Assembly: GCF_040645615.1 (NCBI RefSeq)
Contig: NZ_JBEYYO010000020.1
Location: forward strand, 47,984-111,983
From: Glycomyces sp040645615
Lineage (GTDB): Bacteria; Actinomycetota; Actinomycetes; Mycobacteriales; Micromonosporaceae
Reading direction: 5' to 3'
DNA length: 64,000 nt
Of the stretch, positions 26,626 through 34,245 are shown piece after piece (the first letter of the stretch is position 1; each line of letters begins with the position of its first letter). A program made the position numbers and the translations under genes. The notes under the pieces were generated by a model that was not told the origin of the DNA, did no database searches, and worked only from the letters and a program-made list of their open reading frames with translations.

Positions 26626-27147
26626 CTAGGGCTCGGGGGTATCAGCAACTCGATCATCAATCACGATGGGAGGAATGTCTCTCCCGCCCTGGGCATCCAG
26701 ATCTATGGAGTCGACCACCGACGCTGCCAAGTCGTAGACGCGGCGAGCGATGACCCGGTCCCCAACGAACGGAGCCACACCGAAGCTACCTCCATACCCC
26801 GCCTCTTCTGCCATTGAGAACAAGACCAAGACGAGCTGGGGACCCGACAGCCTCACACGCAACATGTCATTGCCTTCGTCGGACACACAGTCTTCGCTTG
26901 GAGTCCGCCATGAGGTGCGCAGCGAGGACTTGTCGACGACGAAGGCCCAGGTGTCCCTGTGGCAGACGAGTTCAACATTCGAGATCCCTGCCGCCTTCTC
27001 CAGGCGGTCTTCTCTCTGCTGGTCCCATCGATTCCGTGCTTCCGCGTCCCTGATCTTCTGCTCAGCACGCTCACGACGACGGCGCGCCTTGGCATCTCGC
27101 TCCGCGATCTCCTCCGGAGTAAGGGGTCCTCGTCTGAACCAACCCAC
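26626..27147 (-). CDS. Element protein of unknown function, basic coiled-coil N-terminus
   Basis: A 173-residue protein. GTG 27147 was chosen because AGGAGG lies eight bases upstream; GTG 27153 is nearly touching it. Residues 1-50 are a highly charged helix (RRRRERAEQKIRDAEARNRW); the rest looks globular with beta strands (ELVCHRDTWAFVVD, MLRVRLSGPQLVLVLFSM). No domain recognised. It converges with the HNH gene. The 349 bp upstream (27148-27496) contain no supported gene start. Confidence 0.55.
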   Translation of the reverse strand: MGWFRRGPLTPEEIAERDAKARRRRERAEQKIRDAEARNRWDQQREDRLEKAAGISNVELVCHRDTWAFVVDKSSLRTSWRTPSEDCVSDEGNDMLRVRLSGPQLVLVLFSMAEEAGYGGSFGVAPFVGDRVIARRVYDLAASVVDSIDLDAQGGRDIPPIVIDDRVADTPEP

Positions 27148-27502
27148 GGGCACTACCTCCTGTGATGAATCGATCGCAGATCATGTTATGCGGCGCTTGC
27201 GGTAAGAATCAAGATGCAAAATACACCAGCAGCGCGGAAAGCATAGAGAGCCACTGCGAAGTTTCAAGAAGCCCCCTTCACCCCAGCCAATCCGATGCGA
27301 GGACCGCACTGCCCTCAATCCACTTAATCGTTAACTCTCACATCAGGAACATCGGTCGATAGCACGAGCACCATCAGAGAATGAATTCTGTCAGATAGTT
27401 GACTATCTAAGCGCTGATCCTCTCGGGAACCCCGATGCCCTAGCATCTAGGAGAGTCCAGGAAGCTGTTGCCATCTACGCGTCTTGGGAATATAGTGTGC
27501 TG

Positions 27503-27769
27503 ATGAAAAGCGGATCCCATACTTCACCGCCTCCTCACCGCATCGTAATTACCTCTGCTTCCCATGGAGGCAATAGCGCCGAGTTGGAGGTGCTTCGCAA
27601 GGTCGCTGGATACGACCCTGACTCGAAAACGTGGGGCTCGTTCCTTAAGACTCGTCTGGATCAGGATGATGTTGAGGGACTTCAGGAGCTCTTTCGGGCT
27701 GCCTCAGCGTTCGGTTCGCGTGTCTTGATCGAGACCGCTGAACCTGCCGTAACTGACCGCACCGCCTGA
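27503..27769 (+). CDS. Small element protein, possibly 5'-truncated
   Basis: 88 residues from ATG 27503 (a GTG at 27497 is also in frame). The protein-like part ends with KTWGSFLKTRLDQDDVEGLQ and no domain is recognised. Reading upstream in the same frame, translation stays open to TAA near 27338 and looks coding (SENEFCQIVDYLSADPLGNP) but has no start codon. The gene may have lost its 5' end, or may use an undetected start. Confidence 0.4.
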   Translation: MKSGSHTSPPPHRIVITSASHGGNSAELEVLRKVAGYDPDSKTWGSFLKTRLDQDDVEGLQELFRAASAFGSRVLIETAEPAVTDRTA

Positions 27770-27827
27770 GCAACCAACTCGAACCATGCACGGCAGGCTG
27801 GGGCACCTTTTAGGGCTCTCAGGCCCG

Positions 27828-29201
27828 TCACGGCGTTCGCAGAGAACGAAGGCCCTCTGGCCAGAGTCCCAGCGATTGAACGAACTCCGTCGCATCGGCG
27901 TGTTCCGTGAAGTCAAGGAGATTCCCGACTTTCTCTTTCAGGGCTTCACGAACCTCAGCGGGGCTAACGAAGAAAAACTCCTTTCGCGGGTTCGCCTGGT
28001 TCATCCTGCGATCAGCGAACTGCCTATGAAGTTCGTTTTCTAGCGTGACTGCATCCTCAGAGAAATATAGAGCGTGGACATCGAACCTGAAAGGAACGGA
28101 AGCGCCGCTCAGCTCGGCAATTCGCTCCTCTGGGTACAGTCTTCGCGTCAGGCCGATCTTGACGACGTTCTCGCCGAAAGCCCCTCGGTTAGAAATGACA
28201 TATACGTATCCAGCACGAATATTCGCAGCCCGGAAGTCATTCTGCTCAATTGCAGCCTTGACCGTGGCGAGGCGCTGCTCCAAATCAGCGTCGACCTCGC
28301 CTCTTGAGCGGAGGGCGTCCAGCGCATTCTGCAGGTGCGCCTGCTCTTTATCGAGCCGAGCGCGTTCCTCCGCAAGCTCTCGTTCCACGCGAGCCTGCTC
28401 TCGAAGCTGCGCCCGCGCCTCACGCGCAGCCTCCTTTTCTTCCTGCTTCATCATGAGCCAGTCGGCAGTGAGCTCGATCTCCTCGATCCGAAGGGCATGG
28501 AACTCATCGCTGATCCGCATCTCCATGAGCGCACCCAGCTTAGCGATCGCGGTGCGTGATGACTCGAGTCGCCGTTTGGCGGTGACGACGTTTCCAAGCC
28601 GCAGCGATCGAATGCTGTTGTCTGCCTCGGCGTTGTAGGCCCGCAGCATCAACTTCGACAAATCGGCGGTCATTCGTCGACCCTTAGCCAACGAGTTGTC
28701 AAACGTGAACATATTCGATTTGACGATTGCATTTCCGGATTTCACAGTATCAGCAATCCGCGAATTGATATCCTTCAGGCGCTCTTGATAAGCCACCGAA
28801 TTCTCCAGCGGATGGTGGTACCGATAAATGCTGACGTTCTGAAGAACTTGGTCGTCATCCAAGTTCACCGGCGAAGAATCTGCCGACTGCAGCCTGGAGA
28901 TCTGCTCTCGCAGAGCTGCGTTCTCCCTCTCAAGGTTTCTGACCCGCGCTTCGCTGCTGACGCTTTCCGGCGGCTGTTCGGACTGCACGCCGCTCGTTGC
29001 AGATTCGGTCCTTCCCACCTCTTCATGGACCTGTTCGGTCTCAGGCTGATTCGCCTCGTCGGCGGTCACCCAGATCTGCCAGCCTTCTGGCGGCGTCGGC
29101 CACTTCGGATCTGGCGTCCATCCAAGTGGTGGCTTCCACCCCGGCGGCGGCTTCGGCCATCCGGGAGGCGGATTGAATACTGCGCCTTCGGGAATGCTCA
29201 C
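27828..29201 (-). CDS. DUF4041 protein with C-terminal GIY-YIG (T5orf172/MUG113) nuclease-like domain
   Basis: A 457-residue protein from GTG 29201, which overlaps the upstream stop (GTGA). Residues 1-45 carry four PPGW-type repeats; residues 85-110 a short coiled coil; residues 120-235 match DUF4041 (FDNSLAKGRRMTADLSKLML); residues 240-320 form a long charged coiled coil; residues about 335-430 are a GIY-YIG-like domain with GYVYVISN, VVKIGLTRR and a conserved Glu in VTLENELHRQFADRR. DUF4041 proteins occur in phages and genomic islands and are uncharacterised. With its partner gene this is a candidate two-gene defence or nuclease system. Confidence 0.8.
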   Translation of the reverse strand: MSIPEGAVFNPPPGWPKPPPGWKPPLGWTPDPKWPTPPEGWQIWVTADEANQPETEQVHEEVGRTESATSGVQSEQPPESVSSEARVRNLERENAALREQISRLQSADSSPVNLDDDQVLQNVSIYRYHHPLENSVAYQERLKDINSRIADTVKSGNAIVKSNMFTFDNSLAKGRRMTADLSKLMLRAYNAEADNSIRSLRLGNVVTAKRRLESSRTAIAKLGALMEMRISDEFHALRIEEIELTADWLMMKQEEKEAAREARAQLREQARVERELAEERARLDKEQAHLQNALDALRSRGEVDADLEQRLATVKAAIEQNDFRAANIRAGYVYVISNRGAFGENVVKIGLTRRLYPEERIAELSGASVPFRFDVHALYFSEDAVTLENELHRQFADRRMNQANPRKEFFFVSPAEVREALKEKVGNLLDFTEHADATEFVQSLGLWPEGLRSLRTP

Positions 29202-30445
29202 GAGCCTCTGATTCCCTTGACCTTTGCGGCCACCAGGCCGAACGGGTTCCTTGAGACAGAGGCTCCGAGGTACTCAAGTGTCGCCGACGGCACGACTGCC
29301 TTCAAGTCAACTTCCAAGAACTTCTCTCGAGACGCGCCAACAGCAACGAACGGCAGGTACGTGTCCTTACCGGTCGCAGGATCCGCAGTCTCAGTCCCGA
29401 TCTCCAGCGAGATGCTCTGAATCAAGCCTCGTCGGTCAGCTTCAAATACTTCGTGCAAGCTACGGAGCGCGACCTGCTGAACCACTTCGGCATATCGATC
29501 CTTGGAAGCCTTCTGCGACAACGGAGCCGACGTGATCTCGTCGCTCGCCTTCACATACCGATATGCCTTGATGGTGGGGATCTGACTGGGATCCGGTATC
29601 TGAACTCGCAACGAAAGCTCGGCAGTTTCACTGTTGAAGTCGAATTCGGAGTCGACTTCGAAGTTTTCCGGGTACACGGAGTTCGCGAGCACGATTCCGA
29701 TGTACTGCTGGACTGCTTCTTCGGTGCCGTACCCGAGGTTGGCAATAAGTTCGTCTAGAGCCTTGTTGTGCTCCAGGACTTCCTTCTCTCGCTTAGCACA
29801 CGCCTTATCGTACGCAGCTCGCTCCTTCGCGAGAGCATCCTTTCTGGCCTGCTCAGCGATCTGATATTGATCTATCTGAGCCTGGCGTCTTCTCGGAAGC
29901 TCTTGAAGCTCGAGCTGCCACCGTCGGTACGCCTCAGCAAATGCTGCTTCGGCCCTAATCGTCGCTTCCTCGAGCTTCTTCTTTCGGCCGAACAAACCCG
30001 TTGGCTTCTCGACTGGCATGCGCACCGGCTCAGGCGGATCTTGAATCGGGATCGGCTGAGGCAAGGGAGCGTCCAATCCCTTGGGATCGAACGGTGGATG
30101 CTGCACGGCTCTGCGAAGACGTTCAAGATCAACATAGTCGTCAACCTCAAGCGTTGCGGCGAGCAGATTGTCCAGCCTGTCATACTCTGCTTCCAGCGTG
30201 GCGTTCCGCTGGTTGACTTCAGCCTGCATAGCCTCCACGTGAGCCGCGGCGGCCTCGCGTTCCAGCCTCTTCCGCTCCGCCTCAGAAGCTCGCTGAGCAG
30301 CGAGTCTGGCGCGCTCCTCAGCGCGCCGGGCTTGCTCCGCTCGCCTAATTGCTGCATCTCTCTGCCTTTGCGCAGCCCGCTGGCGCTGCTCGGCCAGACG
30401 TGCCTGATGCTGCATCTCCGCGAAGAACCCTCTTCTGCGCCCCAC
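29198..30445 (-). CDS. Coiled-coil protein partner of the DUF4041 gene
   Basis: A 415-residue protein from GTG 30445 with AGGAGG five bases upstream. Residues 10-85 are a long Ala/Arg/Glu coiled coil; residues 90-140 contain LEVDDYVDLERLRRAVQHPP and a proline-rich segment; residues 155-245 are a second coiled coil; residues 245-410 look globular (IPTIKAYRYVKASDEITSAP, EVVQQVALRSLHEVFEADRR). It resembles a conserved actinobacterial protein without an assigned role. The stop overlaps the DUF4041 start by four bases, so the two are translated together and probably act together. Confidence 0.75.
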   Translation of the reverse strand: MGRRRGFFAEMQHQARLAEQRQRAAQRQRDAAIRRAEQARRAEERARLAAQRASEAERKRLEREAAAAHVEAMQAEVNQRNATLEAEYDRLDNLLAATLEVDDYVDLERLRRAVQHPPFDPKGLDAPLPQPIPIQDPPEPVRMPVEKPTGLFGRKKKLEEATIRAEAAFAEAYRRWQLELQELPRRRQAQIDQYQIAEQARKDALAKERAAYDKACAKREKEVLEHNKALDELIANLGYGTEEAVQQYIGIVLANSVYPENFEVDSEFDFNSETAELSLRVQIPDPSQIPTIKAYRYVKASDEITSAPLSQKASKDRYAEVVQQVALRSLHEVFEADRRGLIQSISLEIGTETADPATGKDTYLPFVAVGASREKFLEVDLKAVVPSATLEYLGASVSRNPFGLVAAKVKGIRGS

Positions 30446-30586
30446 GCATGCCTCCTAGAAACAGTTCGATGATTTTACGATAGAAGCATTTTCGTGTCCA
30501 GTAGCGACGTCGACCCCAATGCCCAGGAAACCAGACAAATTGCCCCAACAAATGCCGGATGGCGTCTGCCGGTGAATCTGGATTGA

Positions 30587-32053
30587 TCAGCCCTGAGCCT
30601 TGCGAGCCATTTCGGCTTGGATTCGGCCCATCTCCTTGACCAGGGCTTCCATTGACATGTCCTCAAGGGGCGGGGCGGGCTCGGCCGCAAGTTGGCGTTG
30701 GGAGGGGATCTTGGTGGTGTCGTTGCGGATGTTCTGAAGGGCGTTCAGGGTCTTGTCGTCGTTGCCCTTGAGTTTGCGGACGTACTTGGCGGTGGTGACG
30801 ATGCTCTTGTGGCCTACGCGGTCTCGGACGGATTCGAGGTCGGCTCCTCCGGCGAGGAGCCAGCTGATGTGGGTGGCTCGGAGGTCGTGGACTCGGATTC
30901 GGGACTTGATGCCGACAGCTTCGAGGGCGGGGTACCAGATGTGGCGGCGGAACCACCAGCCTGGGACGTGGCCTTCGGGGTTGAGGGCCTTCTTGGCGGG
31001 CTGCTTGGAGTCGTGGGTGTCGAGGCCGACCGCCCGGCGGGAGGCTCGGTATTGGGCGTAGGCGCCTCGGCAGTACTCGCAGCGGCACTTGGCGAGCTGG
31101 TAGGCGGTGGTGGTGCCGTGGTGGTACTGGCGGCCGGCGGCGTTGGGTGGGGTGAGGCCGAGGTCGTCGGGGTGCGGGATGAGTTTGGCGGGTTCTTCGG
31201 GCGGCTCGTAGGTGAAGAGGAGGTCGTCTCCGGACTTGCCGGTGATCTCCAGGTAGCGGTCGACCTTCTTCGCGAAAGGTTCGGAGACTTTGACTTCGAG
31301 GGGCTTCTTGCCTTTGGGGTAGGGCTTGACGCGGAAGGAGAGGCCGTCGGGGTCAAGGTTGGGGCGGACCTTGATGACGGCTCTGGAGACCTTGAAGGTG
31401 CGTTCGGTGGAGTGCCAGTCCTTGGCGCGGAGTTCGGTCAGCTCACCCCAGCGGAAGCCTGTCTCGATGTCGGTCTCGAGGAGCATCTGCATCTCGAAGT
31501 CGGCGATCTCGAGGAAGACGGCGTCGAACTCTTCGACCGTCAGGATTTCCTTCTCGGCCTCGGGGACGGGCGGGAGCTTGATGCCCTTGCAGGGGTGGAG
31601 GTAGATGAGGCCGTCGTTCAGGGCCGTCTTGAAGATGGCGCTGAGGGGGCTCATGGTCTTCTTGAGGTTCGCAGGGGAGACGCCTTGGTCCTTGCGCATC
31701 CAGGTGACCCATTCGCGGACGTCGGCGGGGTAGATCTGGTTCATGGGGAGGGGACCGAACCAGGGCTTCAGGTACTTCCGGATGCGGTATTCGTAGTCGT
31801 CGGCCGAGGACTGCTCGATCACGTGGTTGGGGAACCAGGTGTCGGTGACGTACTGCTCGAACTTGACGCGGCCGCCCTTGGCGTCGACGATGCGACCGTC
31901 GGCGATTCGGGCTTCCGCGGTCTGCCAGGCCTTGTCGGATTCTTTCTCGGTGGCGTAGGTGCCCTCGTAGACGGTCTCGCCGCGCATGTCGCGGAAGTAG
32001 GCTCTGTAGGTCGTCCGGCCCTTCTTGGAGAGGTGGGGAACGCTCCAGCCCAT
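30587..32053 (-). CDS. Tyrosine site-specific integrase with Cys-rich insertion
   Basis: A 488-residue integrase from ATG 32053 with AGGAG upstream. N-terminal arm-binding part 1-60, core-binding SAM-like domain about 62-160, catalytic domain with R201 (TGFRWGEL), H389-x-x-R392 (VHDLRATH), H415 (GHKS) and Y424 (TTAKYVRKL). Residues 300-360 are an insertion in the catalytic domain bearing HHGTTTAYQLAKCRCEYC and a basic stretch, similar to small Cys-containing segments in actinophage proteins. It catalyses recombination of the element with tRNA-Glu. It lies 171 bp from attR; no excisionase gene is evident. Confidence 0.93.
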   Translation of the reverse strand: MGWSVPHLSKKGRTTYRAYFRDMRGETVYEGTYATEKESDKAWQTAEARIADGRIVDAKGGRVKFEQYVTDTWFPNHVIEQSSADDYEYRIRKYLKPWFGPLPMNQIYPADVREWVTWMRKDQGVSPANLKKTMSPLSAIFKTALNDGLIYLHPCKGIKLPPVPEAEKEILTVEEFDAVFLEIADFEMQMLLETDIETGFRWGELTELRAKDWHSTERTFKVSRAVIKVRPNLDPDGLSFRVKPYPKGKKPLEVKVSEPFAKKVDRYLEITGKSGDDLLFTYEPPEEPAKLIPHPDDLGLTPPNAAGRQYHHGTTTAYQLAKCRCEYCRGAYAQYRASRRAVGLDTHDSKQPAKKALNPEGHVPGWWFRRHIWYPALEAVGIKSRIRVHDLRATHISWLLAGGADLESVRDRVGHKSIVTTAKYVRKLKGNDDKTLNALQNIRNDTTKIPSQRQLAAEPAPPLEDMSMEALVKEMGRIQAEMARKAQG

Positions 32054-32077
32054 TGATATCTCCTATGTGGAACCCGT

Positions 32078-32095
32078 GGTGGCACCGTGGTAGCA
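32078..32095 (+). repeat. Possible integrase arm-type site, right end
   Basis: GGTGGCA and GGTAGCA begin 11 bp apart, matching the pair at 18288-18305 in sequence, spacing and orientation. Lies 25 bp upstream of the integrase start. Confidence 0.45.
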
Positions 32096-32128
32096 GACGG
32101 GGGTGTCAGCCCTCGATGAAACCTGGTC

Positions 32129-32156
32129 GTTTCAGTCAGGAGTTGACAACTGAAAC
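32129..32156. repeat. Inverted repeat in the attachment region
   Basis: GTTTCAGT and ACTGAAAC with a 12-bp spacer that itself contains GTTGACAAC. It lies between the integrase gene and attR; possible integrase or regulator site. Confidence 0.4.
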
Positions 32157-32178
32157 AAGCCATCTACCAGCAGGTTCA

Positions 32179-32196
32179 CACAGGTTTAGGCCTGTG
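32179..32196. repeat. Short inverted repeat next to attR
   Basis: CACAGG-TTTAGG-CCTGTG, perfect 6-bp arms, 29 bp from attR. Possible accessory site for recombination; no other evidence. Confidence 0.3.
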
Positions 32197-32224
32197 ACCA
32201 GCGATCTGTCGAAACGACAGGGAA

Positions 32225-32269
32225 GCCCTCTCAAGGCGGAAACGGCGGTTCGAATCCGCTCGGGAGTAC
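32225..32269. repeat. attR (partial tRNA-Glu copy)
   Basis: 45 bp identical to 18181-18225. The 5' half of a tRNA is missing here, so this is the displaced 3' end left by integration and not a functional tRNA gene. Confidence 0.9.
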
Positions 32270-32278
32270 CAGTTTTTA

Positions 32279-32308
32279 CAGCCTCGGCTTTTGCCGGGGC
32301 TGTTTTTT
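32279..32308. terminator. Original tRNA-Glu terminator, also serving the LigD polymerase gene
   Basis: CAGCCTCGGC-TTTT-GCCGGGGCTG followed by six T. Its place just outside attR shows it followed tRNA-Glu before the element inserted. On the other strand it follows the minus-strand gene ending at 32319. Confidence 0.8.
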
Positions 32309-32318
32309 GTTGTGTGGG

Positions 32319-33224
32319 TTAGCGGGCGTCGAGGCGGGTGCGGGCCTTTTGTGGGGTGGCCGCGTGGTGGTCGAGATCGTTCCAGGGGTCGGGTTTTCGG
32401 GAGAGGCGGCGGTGGAGTTTTGCGGTGGTGAAGGTGTTGGGGGTGGCGCGGGTGAGTTCGGGCCAGTCGAGGGGAGTCGCGACCGGGGTGCCGGGGCGGG
32501 CGCGGAGGGAGTAGGGGGCGATGAAGGTCTGGGCGTGGCCGTTTCGGTTGACGTCCAGGAAGATGCGGTCGCCGCGGCGGTTCTTGCGGTGGGCCGTGGT
32601 GAGGCGGTCGGGGTCGTCGGCGGCGAGGCGGGCGGCAATGTCCGCGGCGATCGCGCGCACGAACGGGAAGTCCGCGGAGCGGTCGAGCGGGGCCAGGACG
32701 TGGAAGCCGCGGCCGCCGGTGGCCTGCACGAACGGGGTCAGGCCGATCTCGGTGAACAGGTCGCGGGCGCGGCGCGCGACCGAGCGGAGTTCGGCGACCT
32801 CGACGCCGTCCGGCGGGTCGATGTCGATCACGAGCCGGTCGGGATGGTCGAGGTCGTCGGCGGTCGCGGTCTGGATGTGGAACTCGATGACCGAGAGGTT
32901 CGCGAGGTACAAGAGCGTCGCGGCGTCCTCGCACACCACGTAGCGGTTGGAGCCCTCGCTGTGGCGGTGCGCGATCTCGACGGTGCGGATCCAGTCGGGG
33001 AAGTGGTCCCCGGCGTCCTTCTGGAAGAACCCGTCGCCGCCGATCCCGTGCGGGAAGCGGCGCAGCGTCAGGGGGCGGCCCGCCAGGTGCGGGAGCATCG
33101 CCTCGGCCACGGTCAGGTAGTGGACGAGCAGGTCGTCCTTGGTGAAGCCTTCGCCTGGATAGAGGACCTTGTCGAGGTGCGAGAGCGCGACGTCGTGCCC
33201 GTCGAGGTGGATCACGGGAGCCAT
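32319..33224 (-). CDS. LigD-type primase-polymerase for NHEJ
   Basis: A 301-residue stand-alone polymerase domain of the archaeo-eukaryotic primase type: LDKVLYPGEGFTKDDLLVHY, the catalytic pair in VIDIDPPDG, a substrate His in TGGRGFHVLAPL, and the third acidic residue in DRIFLDVNRNG followed by AQTFIAPYSLRARPG. It fills gaps and adds ribonucleotides at broken ends during non-homologous end joining. The start lies one base after the ligase stop, so the two are co-translated. In many actinobacteria these functions are fused in LigD; here they are separate genes. Confidence 0.93.
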   Translation of the reverse strand: MAPVIHLDGHDVALSHLDKVLYPGEGFTKDDLLVHYLTVAEAMLPHLAGRPLTLRRFPHGIGGDGFFQKDAGDHFPDWIRTVEIAHRHSEGSNRYVVCEDAATLLYLANLSVIEFHIQTATADDLDHPDRLVIDIDPPDGVEVAELRSVARRARDLFTEIGLTPFVQATGGRGFHVLAPLDRSADFPFVRAIAADIAARLAADDPDRLTTAHRKNRRGDRIFLDVNRNGHAQTFIAPYSLRARPGTPVATPLDWPELTRATPNTFTTAKLHRRLSRKPDPWNDLDHHAATPQKARTRLDAR

Positions 33225-33225
33225 G

Positions 33226-34167
33226 TCAGGCCTCCCGCACCACGTCGCGGGCGGGCTTGTCGGTGCGTTCGCCGAGGTAGCGCGGGTGGCGCAGGCGGCC
33301 GTCGGCGGTCCACTCGGTGAAGCCGACCTGGACGACCAGCTCGGGGCGGGCCCAGTGCGGGCTCGGTTCGGTGACTTCGTCCGCGAACGGGTTCTGGTCG
33401 GTAGCGATCGCGTCGAGGCGGGCTCGCAGGGTTCGGAGGGTGCGGTCGTCGTAGCCGGTGCCGACCTTCCCCGCGTAGCGCAGGGCGCCGTTCTCGTAGT
33501 GGCCCAACAGGAGCGCGCCGAAGCCGAGGCGCGAGCCCTGCGGGTCGGTGAAGCCGCCGACCACGAACTCCTGGCCCCGCAGGCATTTGAACTTGAGCCA
33601 GTCCTTGGAGCGCCCGGGCCGGTAGCGGGAATCGGCCCGCTTGGCGATCACGCCTTCCCAGCCGCGTTCGCAGGCCTGGGCGAAGTAGGCCTCGCCTTCG
33701 CCGTTGCGGTGGGCCGAGAACCGCAGCGGGTCCTCGAAGTCGAACGCGCGGCGCAGGAGGCGCTTGCGGTCGCGCAGAGGCATGCGGGTCAGGTCCTCCC
33801 CCGCGACCGAGAGGAGGTCGAACAGGTAGAAGCGGACCGCGACGCCGGTCGCGGCGATCTCGTCGGCGTCGGTCAGGTGCAGGCGCGATTGGAGGCGGTG
33901 GAAGCTGGTCTGGCTGCCGTCGAAGGCCACGATCTCGCCGTCGGCGATGAACTGGGGCCCGCCGAGGTCGGCGAGCGCGTCGATGAGCTCGGGGAAGCTC
34001 TGGTCGATGCGCCGCTCGGTGCGCGACCACAGCTGCGGCGCCTCGCCGTCGCGGGCGGCGATCGCGCGCATGCCGTCGAGTTTGCGCTCGAAGATCCAGT
34101 CAGGGTTCGAGAAGCGGCGCTCGGTGAGCGCGGCGAGCATCGGCTGCCGGAACAGGGCCCGGTTCAT
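33226..34167 (-). CDS. ATP-dependent DNA ligase of the NHEJ pathway
   Basis: A 313-residue ligase from ATG 34167. The adenylated lysine is K29 (ERKLDGMRAIA, motif I), with motifs III (QFIADGEIVAFDG, YLFDLL), IV (GWEGVIAKRADS) and V (DWLKFKCLRGQEFVVGGF), then an OB-fold domain from about 210. It seals DNA ends held by Ku. It precedes the polymerase gene in the same operon and is divergent from ku. Confidence 0.93.
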   Translation of the reverse strand: MNRALFRQPMLAALTERRFSNPDWIFERKLDGMRAIAARDGEAPQLWSRTERRIDQSFPELIDALADLGGPQFIADGEIVAFDGSQTSFHRLQSRLHLTDADEIAATGVAVRFYLFDLLSVAGEDLTRMPLRDRKRLLRRAFDFEDPLRFSAHRNGEGEAYFAQACERGWEGVIAKRADSRYRPGRSKDWLKFKCLRGQEFVVGGFTDPQGSRLGFGALLLGHYENGALRYAGKVGTGYDDRTLRTLRARLDAIATDQNPFADEVTEPSPHWARPELVVQVGFTEWTADGRLRHPRYLGERTDKPARDVVREA

Positions 34168-34197
34168 CACCTGAGCGTAGAGCCGAACATGAACAAA

Positions 34198-34218
34198 GAT
34201 CACTCATTGCGTGTGATC
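34198..34218. promoter_or_regulatory. Inverted repeat between ku and the ligase gene
   Basis: GATCAC-TCATTGCGT-GTGATC: perfect 6-bp arms in the 78-bp divergent promoter region. A regulator could act on both NHEJ operons from here; this is inference. Confidence 0.35.
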
Positions 34219-34245
34219 AGTGACCGAGAGTGTCATGCTGAGGTC

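Larger units (their letters stand above)
18181..32269. mobile_element. Integrated element of about 14 kb in tRNA-Glu with defence-like cargo
   Basis: The borders are a 45-bp direct repeat of the tRNA-Glu 3' half (18181-18225 and 32225-32269). A tyrosine integrase is 170 bp from the right border, and a MobF relaxase-helicase lies in the middle. Cargo on both sides (18.7-21.6 kb and 25.4-30.5 kb) is visibly AT-richer than the chromosome and encodes a Shedu nuclease, an HNH-membrane protein and a coiled-coil plus GIY-YIG operon. I see no excisionase, replication protein, FtsK-like translocase or type IV coupling protein, so it is a mobilisable or decayed element, not a complete AICE or ICE. Confidence 0.9.

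Noticed and set aside
32225..32269. Second tRNA-Glu
   Set aside because: Only the 3' half is present, without D-arm or 5' acceptor strand; it is attR.
18181..32269. Complete AICE or ICE
   Set aside because: No excisionase, replication initiator, FtsK-type translocase or type IV coupling protein was found; integrase plus a shortened relaxase is not enough for autonomy.
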